Shown here: positions 33,973 through 47,700 of the stretch, piece after piece | Position numbering within the stretch: the first letter of the stretch is position 1 | Layout of the letters: each line of letters begins with the position of its first letter | Assembly: GCA_035235625.1 (NCBI GenBank) | Contig: CP141141.1 | Coordinates: 10,041,968 to 10,105,967 of the forward strand | DNA length: 64,000 bases | DNA from: Saururus chinensis | Lineage: Eukaryota; Streptophyta; Magnoliopsida; Piperales; Saururaceae | Direction: 5' to 3' | Program-made: the position numbers and the translations under genes | Notes under the pieces: model-generated | Databases searched by the model: none | What the model was told of the DNA's origin: nothing | The model's input: only the letters and a program-made list of their open reading frames with translations

Positions 33973-36665
33973 ATGGCACTAACTATAGTACTTCTTCTGT
34001 TCTTGCTTCCACTCCTCTATGTCCTCCTCAAACGCTCTCCCAGAAACCTCCCACCAGGTCCCTTTGCGTGGCCCATAATAGGGACCCTGCTGCCCAAGCT
34101 CAAGAAGCAGCCGCACTTGGAAATGAGCAACTTGGCGAAGACCTACGGCCCCCTCATGCTGCTCAAGTTCGGGGTTGAGCCCGTCGTGGTCGCCTCGAGC
34201 CAGTCCGCTGCCATGGAGGTCCTCAAGAACCACGACCGCGAGCTCTCCGGCAGGTTCGCCCCCCACAGCACGAGGATCAAGGGGTACATCGAGCACTCAA
34301 TGGTGTGGGCCGATTGCACCGACTACTGGAAACTGATCAGGAAGATCTGGAGGACTGAGTTGTTCTCCATTAAGATGCTCGACGCGCAGTCGCAACTCCG
34401 GGAGCAGAAGGTGGCGGAACTGGTCGAGTTCTTCCGTGGGCGGGAGGGCCAGAAGGTGATGTTCGCTGATGTAATCTTTGGTGCCATTTTGAATGTGCTG
34501 GGGACGGTCATTTTCAACAAGGATGTATACGACTACGAGGACAAGAGAGACAACAACGTAGGAATGAAAGGCATGATCAGGCAGCTGATGGTTCTGGCTG
34601 CAGTTCCCAATCTGGCTGATTTGTATCCCATCCTTAGCGGGTCGGACTTGCAGGGTCTGAGGAAGGCAACGGAAGAATGCGTGAAACGGATGAATGATTC
34701 ATGGGCAGCCATCGTCAAAGAAAGAAGGTGCAGCAATAGCCAGCCCCACAACGATTTCCTGCAAGTTTTAATCGCTTCAGGGTTTAGTGATCCTCAGATT
34801 GACGCTTTGCTCTTGGTAAGAATGCCGCTTTATATTTTCTTCGTTCTATGTTAATATATACATTTGAAAATGTGATATTTTTTATTTAATACTAAAATTA
34901 AGCATATATTATGATACTCTTTTTTAAGAGTTAAATTATCTAAATTAGATAAAATAAAATTATTAACATAGAATAAATTTTTTTCCTAAATAAAACTGTT
35001 AATTTGAAACAACATAAGTATTTTTCAGTAACGTTGGTTATATATGACACCTATTTTTTTTTTTTACTTTTTTTTTTTTAATATCTTACTAAATAACATA
35101 AGAAGGCGTATCAGTTGATACCAGTGTGTATCAGCTGATATAACCCATATGTCACTAGGTTAGATAACATATAGGCTTTGCTCTAGGTTAGATGTATCCA
35201 TTTGCAATGAACGTCCCATGACAATTAAAACCAGTTACAGCGGGTGGAGGTAATTGATCGCAGCCCATTTCTCGTGCCGCATATGTCACTTTAAAATATG
35301 TGGCTTATATTCGTCTCATTGGAGTGGCATCTCTAAATATCCCAGGGAGGATCGACATACTAGACTTACGTTAAAATTTACGGTAAATGAAGTTAATTAT
35401 GGGCATATACTCATGAGTTAATTATGTGAGACCTAGTGAATTCAAAAATGATTGCGACTATTTTGTTGCCCCTATATATGCGATAAGTGCTTTGCCTATA
35501 AAGAAGCAAATTTCCTTGATATGAAATCTTATGGATACATGGTGAAATGGGTGTCGATAACTTTATACCTAATTTTGATTGGATAGAGAAAAATAAAATT
35601 TAATTACATGACAATAAATTCTAGTGGTGTACGGAAAAGATTATCTTGTTGAAATAATTTTTTACTTTTTTTTAAGGTGGATGACTAGGACTATTTGTTT
35701 TTCTATTAGACCCAAAAATAGTTTTTATTGTCTGCCTATATCACAATTTTTTTTTTCTGCTAGAGCCAATATCACTGAACTAATTTTATGATACTCTGTT
35801 TTAAGTACTTAATCACTTAAATTTAACAAAATGGAGTTATAACAAAAAAAATTTTAAATAGAACTATTAATTTATGACAAAGAGAGTACATAAAAAAAGT
35901 TCTAATGTTTATATAATCAGCCTTTTATCTATCATGTTCAAAGCTCTATAGATTTAGTTAGGAAAAAAAATTTCTTGTTTGTCTATCAGTTATAGGAAAC
36001 TATGGAAGTAGTCACACTAAAACGGCTTTCCCCCCGACTTGCAGGAAATATTTGGTCCCGGATCGGACACCAGCAGCTCCACCATAGAGTGGGCGATGGC
36101 AGAGCTCCTCCGCAACCCCGACAAGCTGAGCAAAGTCCAGCAAGAGCTAGACACTGTCGTCGGCAAGAACGCTAGCATCAAGGAGTCAGACTTGTCGAAC
36201 CTGCGCTACCTCCACGCCTGCATGAAGGAGACCCTCCGGCTCCACCCGCCGGTCACCTTTCTCCTTCCTCACCGGGCCACAGAGACATGTGAGGTCATGG
36301 GCTACACCATACCCAAGGGCTGCCAACTGATGGTGAACACCTATGCCATTGGGCGAGACCCGAAGACATGGGACGACCCATTGGTGTTCAGGCCGGAGAG
36401 GTTCTTGGACTCGGACGTGGACTACCAGGGCAACGACTTCCACTACATTCCCTTTGGCGCCGGCCGGAGAATATGCCCGGGGCTGTCACTGGCGACGAGG
36501 GTGGTGAGGCTGATCTTGGCTTCGCTGTTGCACGCATTTGAATGGAGCTTGCCGGACGGTATGCACCCAGACGAATTGGACATGAATGACAAGTTTGGGC
36601 TTGCTTTGCTCAAGGACGTGCCGTTGGTGGTTGTTCCTAAAGCACGGGTTATGGGTTACGAGTGA
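33973..36665 (+). CDS. CYP80-like: Cytochrome P450, CYP80-like (A-type, CYP76/80 clade)
   Basis: Two exons, 33973-34815 and 36045-36665, joined in phase 0 across a GT-AG intron (TTG|GTAAG ... TTGCAG|GAA), give 487 residues, normal for the family. A hydrophobic N-terminal anchor (residues 2-19) predicts an ER-membrane enzyme facing the cytosol. The proline hinge PPGP is at 27-30, the C-helix WKLIRK at 119-124, the I-helix GPGSDTSSST at 285-294, EXXR (ETLR) at 343-346, PERF at 398-401 and the haem loop FGAGRRICPG at 418-427 with Cys425 as ligand. RIKGYIEHSMVWADCTDYWK (101-120), followed by RTELFSIKML, resembles CYP80 members of benzylisoquinoline and tropane alkaloid pathways. The C-terminal MNDKFGLALLK fits CYP76/80. 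The substrate cannot be inferred. No frameshift or premature stop is seen, and coding GC is much higher than the flanks. Odd point: Pro286 replaces the usual Ala/Gly of the oxygen-binding motif. The ATG follows a CC and lies 49 bp after a TATA box. Confidence 0.92.
34816..36044 (+). other. P450 intron (1229 bp) containing transposon remnants
   Basis: It starts GTAAG and ends CCCCCGACTTGCAG. Inside are two Stowaway-like MITE remnants (about 34860-35025 and 35760-35892, the latter ending 'tttatgacaaagagagta') and, near 35100-35160, 'aaggcgtatcagttgatacc' plus 'gtgtgtatcagctgatat', a partial copy of the 775 bp TIR element at 55302. Otherwise AT-rich. Confidence 0.8.
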
Positions 36666-36795
36666 CTCGGTTTCTTTCATCCAATTTAAAGTTTTGGGGT
36701 GTGATTTTTATCAATTTAATTTAGAAAGTAAGAAGAAACCTCTAGAGTTTGTCATGATTTGCCGTTCTTCTACTCGTATTGCTTCGTTTGTACAG

Positions 36796-36801
36796 AATAA
36801 A
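36796..36801 (+). terminator. Possible polyadenylation signal of the P450 gene
   Basis: AATAAA 131 bp after the stop codon, the only canonical hexamer close downstream. Plant signals are loose, so this is tentative. Confidence 0.4.
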
Positions 36802-36872
36802 GGTCATCTAAAGTCCAAACTTGATAAACACAAGAGCACACACTCTCTCACGTATATGACTAGGACTGTGTG

Positions 36873-37158
36873 CAGGGCGGAGCCACCTATATGGTGAGGG
36901 GGCAATTGCCTCCCAATATTTTGTAAATTCTTTTAAAGTTAGTCTAGTTTGATATTCATGCCTCCCTTAAATAAATATTTTGCTCTTCTCACGTTTATTT
37001 TTTTAATAATATCTAAATTTAATTAAATTAGTTTTTTATAGTTTTATTAACAAATTACTTAATTAAATTACATGAAATTTTTAATATCATTGCATAAATC
37101 TTTTTAAAAAATGAAATGTTCTTGCTTGTCATCCTTGCCTAAAGTCCCAGCTCTGCCC
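36873..37158. mobile_element. hAT-like MITE
   Basis: Starts CAGGGCGGAGCCACC and ends AGTCCCAGCTCTGCCC; the right end inverted reads GGGCAGAGCTGGGACT. Near-matching flanks CTGTGTG (36866-36872) and CTATGTG (37159-37165) suggest an 8 bp target duplication with one change. About 286 bp, no ORF. It sits 207 bp past the P450 stop. Confidence 0.6.
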
Positions 37159-37179
37159 CTATGTGGAAGGCAACTCCAA

Positions 37180-37372
37180 TCCCACTTAATAGCTTTATTT
37201 GGACAAATAGTGGGTTTTATTAAAAGATGAAACTTATATCTAAGTGAAGGGAAAATAAGCTTATGATGCTATTTTTAGGTACCCAATCACTTAAATTGAA
37301 CAAAATATAGTTATTAATGTAGAATAATTTTTTTGCCAAATGAAGCTATTAATTTAGGACAAAGAGAGAGTA
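37180..37372. mobile_element. Stowaway-like MITE downstream of the P450
   Basis: Left part 'cttaatagctttatttggac', interior 'aataagcttatgatgctatt' and right end 'ctattaatttaggacaaaga' then GAGAGTA. This is the best preserved right end of the family. Confidence 0.6.
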
Positions 37373-38442
37373 TACATGGAAGGGTTTATTCATCTGTTTT
37401 CTTTAGTAATCATAACTTACTATTATCCAACTTTTCATTCACCTTTTATGGAAACTAGTATGCAGATGATTTGGTCATGGTTTTTGGGTTCTTTTTGTGT
37501 TTTTGTTAGTTCTTGCTTAGTGTTAGGGAGGGTTATGCTTCCAGAGTATCATTCTTTCTACCTTCTTTTTGAGCTAATACAAATTTTGATTTACCAAGAA
37601 AAAATATTGGCATAATTACATTACAATATGTTTTTAATTTAAACTTCTATAATTTAATTAATTTCTTTATAGTTTTAGGTGTATTATTTATTAACTAATA
37701 CATGTAAGTTCACTTAGAGCCTTTTCATGCATTATTATGCTCTTTAGAAGTTTCTTAATGATATTTTAGTAATTTAAATAATTATTATATACCAGCATCA
37801 TTTTGTTTGAGGGGGGCTTTCTTACCTTTTCATAAAATACATATAAAGTGAGTAATTCAAGATATAACAATATATAAATAGAATAGTTAAAAAGCGTCCA
37901 AAATTTTTTAGCCTGTGAATCATGATATGCTTGTTAGGGGGCAGATGGGTTTTCTAACCCCCTACACGATCGTGCGACAAACATGTGCCGGGTGCATATG
38001 TGCCCAACGAATGCTAACGGGATGCATATATAAATCATGTATTGCAATATATCAAAATTCTAAACATGCCAAAAGCATCAAGTGTAGGGAAGTTGTGGTC
38101 AACCCATCGCTTCTCTTCCTTTCATATTATGATTTCTTATTACTCATAAATTCTGTCTTTAAACTAATTTTAAGTGTGCCCTACTCTCTATTATTTTAAT
38201 AGGCCCAACAATGTTCTTTCATGTAGTCTAATTAGTGTTTTTGAAATTGGCCCGACCACCAACCTGGATTGATGGGTGGGCCAATATTTAACCGGTTAAA
38301 CTTGTATTCAAACCAACATGATCCGAGTTGGCAAAAATTAAGCCAAACCCCCATCATTACTTCTCATCTCCATCATTGTGATTGTTCTGACTATGCTTGT
38401 TTTTAATTTGAGCTCTGCATCTACTCCAAGTAGGAGGTGGCA
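37373..38442. other. Intergenic sequence with repeat W copy 2 at about 37915-38035
   Basis: 'taaccccctacacgatcgtg', 'acatgtgccgggtgcatatg' and 'atgctaac' match repeat W at 27640. ORFs at 37376-37615 and 37915-38199 are not recognised. Confidence 0.5.
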
Positions 38443-39540
<1,098 letters not shown>

Positions 39541-42500
39541 TCTAACACCCAATAATTTTTAACACATTTTCTTAAAATTTCACAGGATTTTTTTTGCAAT
39601 ATCACGGCTATAAATTGGGAAAAATGATGAAATACGAAACCTGTGAAAACAATATATAATTTAAAACACCACACATCATTTTTTCCCAATTTTTTTTTCT
39701 TTTCAATCAAACATCATACAACCAAACCAAACATTCTCAAGTGCAACACAAAAACAAATGTAGGAAATAAATTGTCATGATTATGGGCTTTAAATACAAA
39801 TATATCTCAAGCATCCATGAGTACAAGTCCCAAAAACAGTAAATGGTTTAATCCAATTTATAAGTCCAAAAAGTATAAACACCTTAATTTTCATCTCACC
39901 CAATACATCAGATCGTCGCATCTATCTCCAAGAGCTCTTTGTCACAAACTTGCAAAACCATTTCGACATTAAGGCTAAAAAAAATAGAGAAAATGAGTAT
40001 TTTCATAAACAGTAGAAATATTCAGTAAGGGAGTTCTAAATAGTGAACTCTGTAAGTCCATACATAGATGTGTTCATGCAACTTAAATATGAAGAATAAA
40101 AATATATAAACACATCAAAGTCGCATAATATAATAATCATGCATAGCCACATACTATAATTTCATTTTTACACTTACTCTTCCACTTATAGTCTTATTCG
40201 CACAATCCTTACACTTACAATCTTACTCAAAAAATTCTTACAATCTTACTCATACCATCTTACTCAAATTCTTACACTTGGCGTCTTGCAAAAAAACTTA
40301 CACTTACAATCTTACTCTAAAACTTAGTCTTACAGTCTAACTCGGAATCTTATACTTACAGTCTTCCTCATAATATTACAAACTGACTCAAAACTTACTT
40401 AAATACTCATATAGTCGTATATATACTATCGACCACTGAAGCGCATTACAATTAATAAGCTCAACTTAACTTCTGAGGAATCACTACAACAAAATGTAGT
40501 ATTAGCCACGCAATGCTAAGCATCGCTAAAAATAACTACTTGCGACAAATGAAAAAGCATTGCAAAAAAAAGAACTATTAGCGACGCATTTTCTTATGTG
40601 TCGCTAATAGTAATATATTAGTGACATTTAGTTTAACACATCGCTAATACTAACCATATTAGCAACACTTTACACAAACATCGCTAAAAGATATATAATT
40701 AAATAAAAAGATAACTATTAGCGACACTTTTTTTAAGCATTGCTAATGGCTTTCACAATAGTGATGCTTATTCAAAAGCGTCACTAATAGTGCTGCTTTT
40801 AGTGACACTTAAAGAAATGTCACTAATAGTTATGAATTAAAAATAAAAAAAATAAAAGTTATGAATTATTAGCGATGCTTTTAAATAAGTATTGCAAATA
40901 CCATTGCTAATAGCAACGCTTGTTGACAAGCGTCGCTATTAGCTTTATTAATTAATTTTATTTAATAATTGATAAATAAATATAAAAAAATAAAATAAAC
41001 TTCCTAAATATAATATATTTTATTCAATATTTACTATTTGTATATATAATAAATGAATATTAAATTTTTAATAAAAAATAGTGTCAATAATAGATTCAAC
41101 TTTCACTATTTATATATAATATATTTTATTTCTTAAATTTTTTTATTAATTTTAAAATATAATTTATAATAAAAGAGAGAGTAAAGAGAGTGCATGGAGA
41201 GAGAATGTGAGGAGAGAGAGAGGGATCAAAGAGAGAGAGAGGGGGAGGTGAGAGAGAGAGAGGAGAGAGAGGGACTAGGAGAGAGAGAGAGTGAGGAGAG
41301 AGAGGAACTAGGAGAGAGAGGGAAAGAGGAGAGAGAGTGAAGTGAGAGGGGGAGGTGAGAGAGTGAGGTGAGAGAGAGAAAGGGAAGAGTGAGATGGGGG
41401 AGAGAGGGTGAGGAGAGAAAGAGAGAGGGAGAGATAGGAAAAAATTTTTATTTTATTTATTTTATATTTTTTGTTTAAAATTAATTAATTAATAAATAAA
41501 AATATATATTAGCGATGTATAGTACTATATGTCGCTAATACCTAAGAGTATTAGCAACGTATAGACATATACGTCACTAATATATTTTAATTTATTTATG
41601 GTTTAATTAATTTTTAAATATAAAATATAAAATAGAGAGGATATAGAGAGAGGGGGAGAGATGGAGGGAGAGGGAGAGAGAGAAGAGAGAGAGGGAGGAG
41701 AGAGAGAGATAGGGAGGAGAGAGTAATAGGAAGGAGAGAGAGAGATAGGGAGGAGAGAGTGATAGGAAGGAGAGAGAGATAGGGAGGAGAGAGAGAGAAG
41801 AGAGGGAGGGAGGAGAGAGTGAGAAGAGAGAGAGGAGAGAGAGGGGAGGTGAGAGAGTGAGGTGAGAGAGAGAAAGAGAGAGGGGAGGAGAGAGAGTAGA
41901 GTGAGAGGGGAGGTGAGAGAGGGGGTAGAGAGAGGGCGAGGAGAGAGAGGGAGAGAGAGGGTAGAGAGAGAGGGGTGAGGAGAGAGAGAGGAATTTTTTT
42001 TATTTTTTATTTTTTATTTAAAAATTAATTAAAAATAAATAAATAAAAATGTATAGTGACATATAGTACTATACGTCGCTAATACCTCAGAGTATTAGCG
42101 ACGTATAAGCATATACATCACTAATACTTTAGAATATTAGTGACATATAGGCTTATACATCGCTAATACCCTTACTATTAGGGTAGCGCTGCATAGTATG
42201 CATTGCTAATATATTTTAGTTTATTTATATTATTTATTAATTTTTAAATAAAAAATATAATATAGAGAGGAAATAGAGAGAGGGGGAGAGAGAGGAGGAG
42301 AGAGGGAGTGTAATGCCCGAGATTTTTCACACATTTTCCTTAAAATTCACAGAAAATTTTTGCAATATAACGCCTGTAAATCGGAGGAAAAATGATGAAA
42401 TCAAAACATGATAAAATAGTTTATAATTTAAAACACTAAACATCCATTTTCCATCTAAATATTTTTATCATACAGTCAAACATTGTACGACCGAAGTAAA

Positions 42501-43608
42501 TATTATCAGGCGCTACTCAAAAACACACGTACGAATAAATTGCTATGATCATAGATTTTAAATACAAATCTCTCCCAGGCATCCCTGAGTGCAAGTCCTA
42601 TAACAGTCCACAGACTAATCCAAATGAAAGTCCAAAATATAAACATCTAACTTCTCATCTCACCTAATACAACAGATCGTGGCACAAAAATACTCGCAGT
42701 GAGTGAAGCATATACCTGAGTCAATGGGAATCAATCCACTGCTGAAATGAGCATCCATCTCCAGGAGCTCTCCGCACAACCTGCAAAACCTTCCGTACAA
42801 CGGGGCTAAAAAGTAGGGTAATGAGTATTTTCATACTCAGTAGGAAAATACCTAGTAGGGGAATCCAAAACAGTGAACTCACTAAGTTCATAAATACATG
42901 CGTTCATGCAACTTAAACATGAAGCAGATAGGCATATCAATATCATGCTCATACGCATATTGTCATACCAAATGCACCATCGTGCCAAAGTCATACCAAA
43001 TGCACCATCGTGCCAAAATCATACCAAATGCACCATCGTGCCAAACTCATACCATCAAATTAAACTTACACAAACACCCTTATCTAGGGTCATACAAACT
43101 TACTCGTACCACCGTACGCATACTCGTACAACATATGCATACTTGTATGACCTTACTCGTACAATTATACTTCCTATGACCTTACTCGTACAGCTTACAC
43201 AAAATCACACTTACTATTTTACTCAGAAACATACTCTCACAATCATACTCATACTCTTACAGTCGTGCTCATACACATACTCTTACAGTAGTACTCATAC
43301 TCATACACTTACACTTACACTCATGCTCATACTCATACGCTTACAGTCTGCTCATACTCATAATCCTACACATATCAACGACCACTGAAGCTCATTACAA
43401 CTAATAAGCTCCAGCGTCGAAATGGAAAAGAATGTCACTGGGGCAACACCTTAACCTTCGGGGAGTAACTAGACGCCATGGACTTTTCTAAAGGTAAGGC
43501 ACACCAATGCTCATGGGGCACTGGATCAAACAGGGAAGAGTAGATCCATGATACTACTTACCTGAGCGCGCAAATATAAACACCCAGACATAAGGGGTCA
43601 TACAGTTT

Positions 43609-43713
43609 CCCACCATAATGGGTCTTATAGTGCCATAGAATCGCCCACCATAATGGGTCTTATAGTGCCATAGAATCGCCCACCATAATGGGTCTTATAG
43701 TGCCATTGCCACT
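43609..43713. repeat. Tandem repeat, 35 bp x 3
   Basis: Unit begins CACCATAATGGGTCTTATAG; starts at 43611, 43646 and 43681. One or two diverged copies are present, inverted, in 22-100. Confidence 0.9.
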
Positions 43714-43783
43714 CTTGGGCAGAAAACATACAGTGCCACTTGGGCAGAAACATACAGTGCCACTATTGGGCAGAATCATACAA

Positions 43784-44045
43784 CGCTCTCAACAGAGTAT
43801 CAAACGTCTAGGCTTACACAACACACAAACCAAATCAAAAACATACTTCGCTCTCAACAGAGCATCAGACGTCTAGGCTTCACACAGCACATAGACAAAG
43901 TTAGAAACGTACATCGCTCTCAATAGAGCATCAAACGTCTGGGCTTATACAGCACATAGACCAAATTAGAAACATACGTCGCTCTCAACAGAGCATCAGA
44001 CATCTGGGCTTCACACAACACACAGACAAAGTCAGAAACGTACAT
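43784..44045. repeat. Tandem repeat, 65 bp x 4
   Basis: Units start CGCTCTCAACAGAGCATC at 43784, 43849, 43915 and 43980. The outer family B copy has a single degenerate unit near 49458. Confidence 0.9.
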
Positions 44046-44469
44046 CAAATGCCTTACGGTCTTACAATCTCTGCCATCTGCCTTATGGCCAAATCATCTT
44101 ACACTAACATCATCAAATGAAGCTCCTCAGAGCCAACCTAGTTGTCGCCCTCTTACTTATATCTCACTGATTATGCTTACTTTTTACTTCATAATCTGTA
44201 CGTTATGCTTATACAATTATGCACACTCTTACCGTCTGACAAACCTCACCCGTCATACCCATAACCTCTATCATCCGTCATACGCTTACACATCCATACC
44301 CAATCCATACCAAATGCTGTCACTTCATACCATCCATAGCCATACCTCTACCCACATGCGCATACACATATCCATAGCATAGTCAAATAGTCATCATACA
44401 TACGTATGTCTATCACACATATATATAACATACACATACTATCATACATACATAACTTACAAACATGCT

Positions 44470-44745
44470 CACTAGCCATCACTAGTGCATACATACACAT
44501 TTATACGTATGTCAAACATACACGCTAGCCATCACTAGCACATGCACAATCTATACATACTCCAAACATGCACGCTAGCCATTACTAGCACATGCATAAT
44601 CCAAACATACTTCAAACATGCACGCTAGCCATCACTAGCACATGCATACATACGTCAAACATACACGCTAGCCATCACTAGCACATACTCAATCAACGTA
44701 CGAAACTTACTAACAAACACGCTAGCCATCACTAGCATATACATA
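44470..44745. repeat. Array of hairpin-forming GCTAGCCATCACTAGC repeats
   Basis: Six copies, near 44471, 44524, 44574, 44624, 44667 and 44721, spaced about 43-54 bp. GCTAG and CTAGC are inverted arms around a 6-base loop. The outer copy has one, near 50295. Confidence 0.85.
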
Positions 44746-47700
44746 ATCCAACATACTTACAGCCAACATGCATGTCATATGCATTTCAACATACCATATA
44801 ATCATGCTTACATGCACATCATGCAATCGGATCATTACTTAACATCCAAAGCATGGAATCATACAATCCTAGCATGCTTCTACTCATTCAAAGCATGATA
44901 TCATGAAATTACGAGTTCAAAGCTCCCTAACCTCGTAATCATGACATTCGATGGCAAGCACACGACGGTGGCAGCGTCGGCGGCGGAGTTGGTGGTCAAA
45001 ACCGTTGCCTGGCTGAGAGAGCTGTCGTCTCGAGGATTTTAGGAAGTGCCAAAAATAATAACGGCCAAACAGAGTGTCAGAAGTCAATGCGGCAAAACCC
45101 GCGATCCACGGCGGCGCACTAGGGTGGCCGGGAGAAATGTCGTGCCAATATAAGTGGCGATGCAACCATATATCAGGGTCTACTCACTGATGATCGACCG
45201 GTGGCTAAGATATACTCTACCGGCTGCAAGACGTCGAAATCGGCTGTGGACAGCACCCAATGGCGATGATTTTGAGTCAACAAGGGCCCACATAAGGGCG
45301 GAGAGCATGGGGCAACGCTCGAGGACAAAAGAGAGGTGGAGGAGGGCTATGTGTCAACTCCATTCGGTGGCAAAGCCAACCGATGGACAGGTGGCACAAA
45401 TGCGGCGCCTAAACCCAAAAGTACATGAGTGGCCACATGCACACGTGACCCAAAGGGGTGGGGGAGAGGGCTGAAAGGAGGCGACCCAAGGCCCACAAAA
45501 GGCCAACAGGGCTAAGGCACTAGCTGTGGCCAAACTCAACGGCGACGTTGCCGATCACTACCCATGACCAAAACTAATGGTGCGGGTAGCTGTGCATCTC
45601 ACACGATAGAGAGCAGGGGGAGGGTTTAGGGTCGAGCAAAGGCCACGAGGCCGTCACTAGCCAAGGCCTGTGCAGGTGAACTCATCCACCTTTAGTCAAG
45701 GTAAGTCATACAAATTCTTGTCAAAGGTCATCCGGTACCGACGACATAAAATGGGCAAGAGGAGTCAACGGGCACACATGCCGGTGAGATGGAACTAGTT
45801 GTGGCTACGGGCTACAAGGAAGAGCATAGGTCAGAGGCGATAACACCGGGTTAGGTGGGGCCAGGCTAGGGTGGCCCTAAGGGGTGGCCCACTGGTGTCA
45901 CAGGGCCGGGGCAGAGCTAGACAAAGATCCGCTAAATCAAATCCGATGTCCGACTGATAGCGACAGTCACACTGTCCAAAACAGACGTAGACCAAAAACA
46001 AGGGACGACCGATCTGAGCAGAGGAGATATGGAGGGGATGGAGGCTGAACTGGTCCAGGTGAGGCTATCCTTGGACCGGGGCGGAGCCCACAGTGGTCAA
46101 GTCACCCTCACCCGCCAACGATGGTGGTGCCAACTCACAGGAAATCGAATCTCAGTAAGGGCAAAATGCACTGGTCGGAGTAGAGGACGGTGGAGTGGAG
46201 TCCCCTGGGACCGGGAAGAGTGGCCCATCATCGTCACTGGACCAAGGCGAGTCAGGCTGAGCGCGGCCGGGCCGTCCAACGGCGGTCAAAGCTGACCAGC
46301 GAGCTCAACTGAAGGGGGCAGAAAAACAAAGAAGAGGGGAGAAGAAGAGTAGGCAGTAGAGGGGAGGCCCTCTGGGGCTGGGAGGGACAGCCTCCCATCG
46401 TCGCCGACCCAAGGCGGAGCCGTGGCTAGCTGGCCGGCCCTTTGCCGGCCCACGGTGGCGGCGGAATCACAAAATAGAGGGGGCAGAAAAATAGGGGCAG
46501 TGGGGGAAAAACAACTGGAGCGACGGGCAGAGGCCCCTTGGACCGGAAGGGGTGGCGGCCTAAAGTCGCCGGGCCAGGGCAAAGTTCAGTACGGCCGGAC
46601 AGCCCTTGCCGGCCTAAAGCGGCGGTGGCGGCCAAAACACAAAACAAGGGGAGAGAGTCCAACCGGGGAGAGTTGGGGCGGAGGGCGGAGCGGCCATGGG
46701 GGTCGGGATGGTGGCCCCCTGCTGGGGCGGAGCTGGTGGCGGTGGCTCTGTGGCCCACCGGCGGACGGCGGCGGCTGGGACAGAGAGAAGCCGGAGAGAG
46801 GGGGGGGAAACTATTCCAAAATTTCTGGATCTGGCCGAGCCTGATCTTTTGTTCTGACTTTTTTTCCACTTCTATCCCCATCAAGCGTTAACTCACTGGT
46901 TATGCGTTGAACCTCCAAAATTCACGCCGAAAGTGCGCAGCGAGGCTCGCGTCTTGCGACTAAGCCCCACACCCGACTCTACGGGTAAAAATATAGGGGG
47001 AAACACACAAATACAAATACGCTGAAGCGTCACATTTTTCAGCTAAAAATGACCAAAAAAATAGCAGGAAAATCCTAGAAAAATCGTAGAAAAATCAGGG
47101 ACCTTATAGGGAGGAGAGAGAGGAGAGAGGAGAGGGTGGAGAGAGAGAGTAGAGTGAGAGGGGGAGGGGAGAGAGAGAGAAAGGGAAGAGTGAGATGGGT
47201 GAGAGAGGGTGAGGAGAGAGAAGGAAGAGAGAGAGAGAGGTAGAGAGAGGGAGAGAAAGAGAGAGGGAGAGAGAGGAAAAAGTTTTATTTTATTTTATTT
47301 ATAATTTTTATTTAAAAATTAATTAATTATAAATAAATAAAAATGGATTAACGACGTATAGGCATATACGTCGCTAATACCCATTGTATTAGCGACGTAT
47401 AATCCTATGCTTTGCTAATACATTTTAATTTATTTATGTTTTAATTAATTTTTAAAAAGAAAATATAAAATAAAGAGGATATAGAGATAGGGGGAGAGAG
47501 AGGGAGAGAGAGAGAAAGAGGGAGGTGAGAGGAAAGGATGGAGAGAGAGAGGGAGAGAGGGAGGAGAGAGAGAGTGGGAGGAGAGAGAGAGAGGGAGGAG
47601 AGAGAGAGGGGAGGAGAGAGGGGGAGTAATAGTATTTACGATGCTTATCGATAAGCGTAACAAATAATACGGTTTTTGCGATGCTTATTTATAAGCATCG

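Larger units (their letters stand above)
42309..47108. mobile_element. Family B element, complete inner copy (4800 bp), TSD GGGAG
   Basis: Starts TGTAATGCCCGAGATTTTTC and ends GAAAAATCAGGGACCTTATA, flanked by GGGAG at 42304-42308 and 47109-47113. The final TTATA is probably a mutated TTACA. No polyprotein and no internal LTR pair are seen, so it is best read as an exceptionally long solo LTR, though another non-autonomous element class is possible. Its left 2.5 kb carries several tandem-repeat arrays; its right part (45000-46850) is GC-rich. The overlapping GC-rich ORFs on both strands at 46029-46891 are not recognisable and are treated as composition artefacts. Confidence 0.8.

Noticed and set aside
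43784-44745. Regularly spaced repeats resembling a CRISPR array
   Set aside because: Unit lengths vary, spacers are themselves similar, and this is plant transposon sequence.
46029-46891. Overlapping GC-rich ORFs up to 152 residues on both strands
   Set aside because: They fall in a family B element, overlap in several frames and show no domain; open frames are expected from GC-rich sequence.
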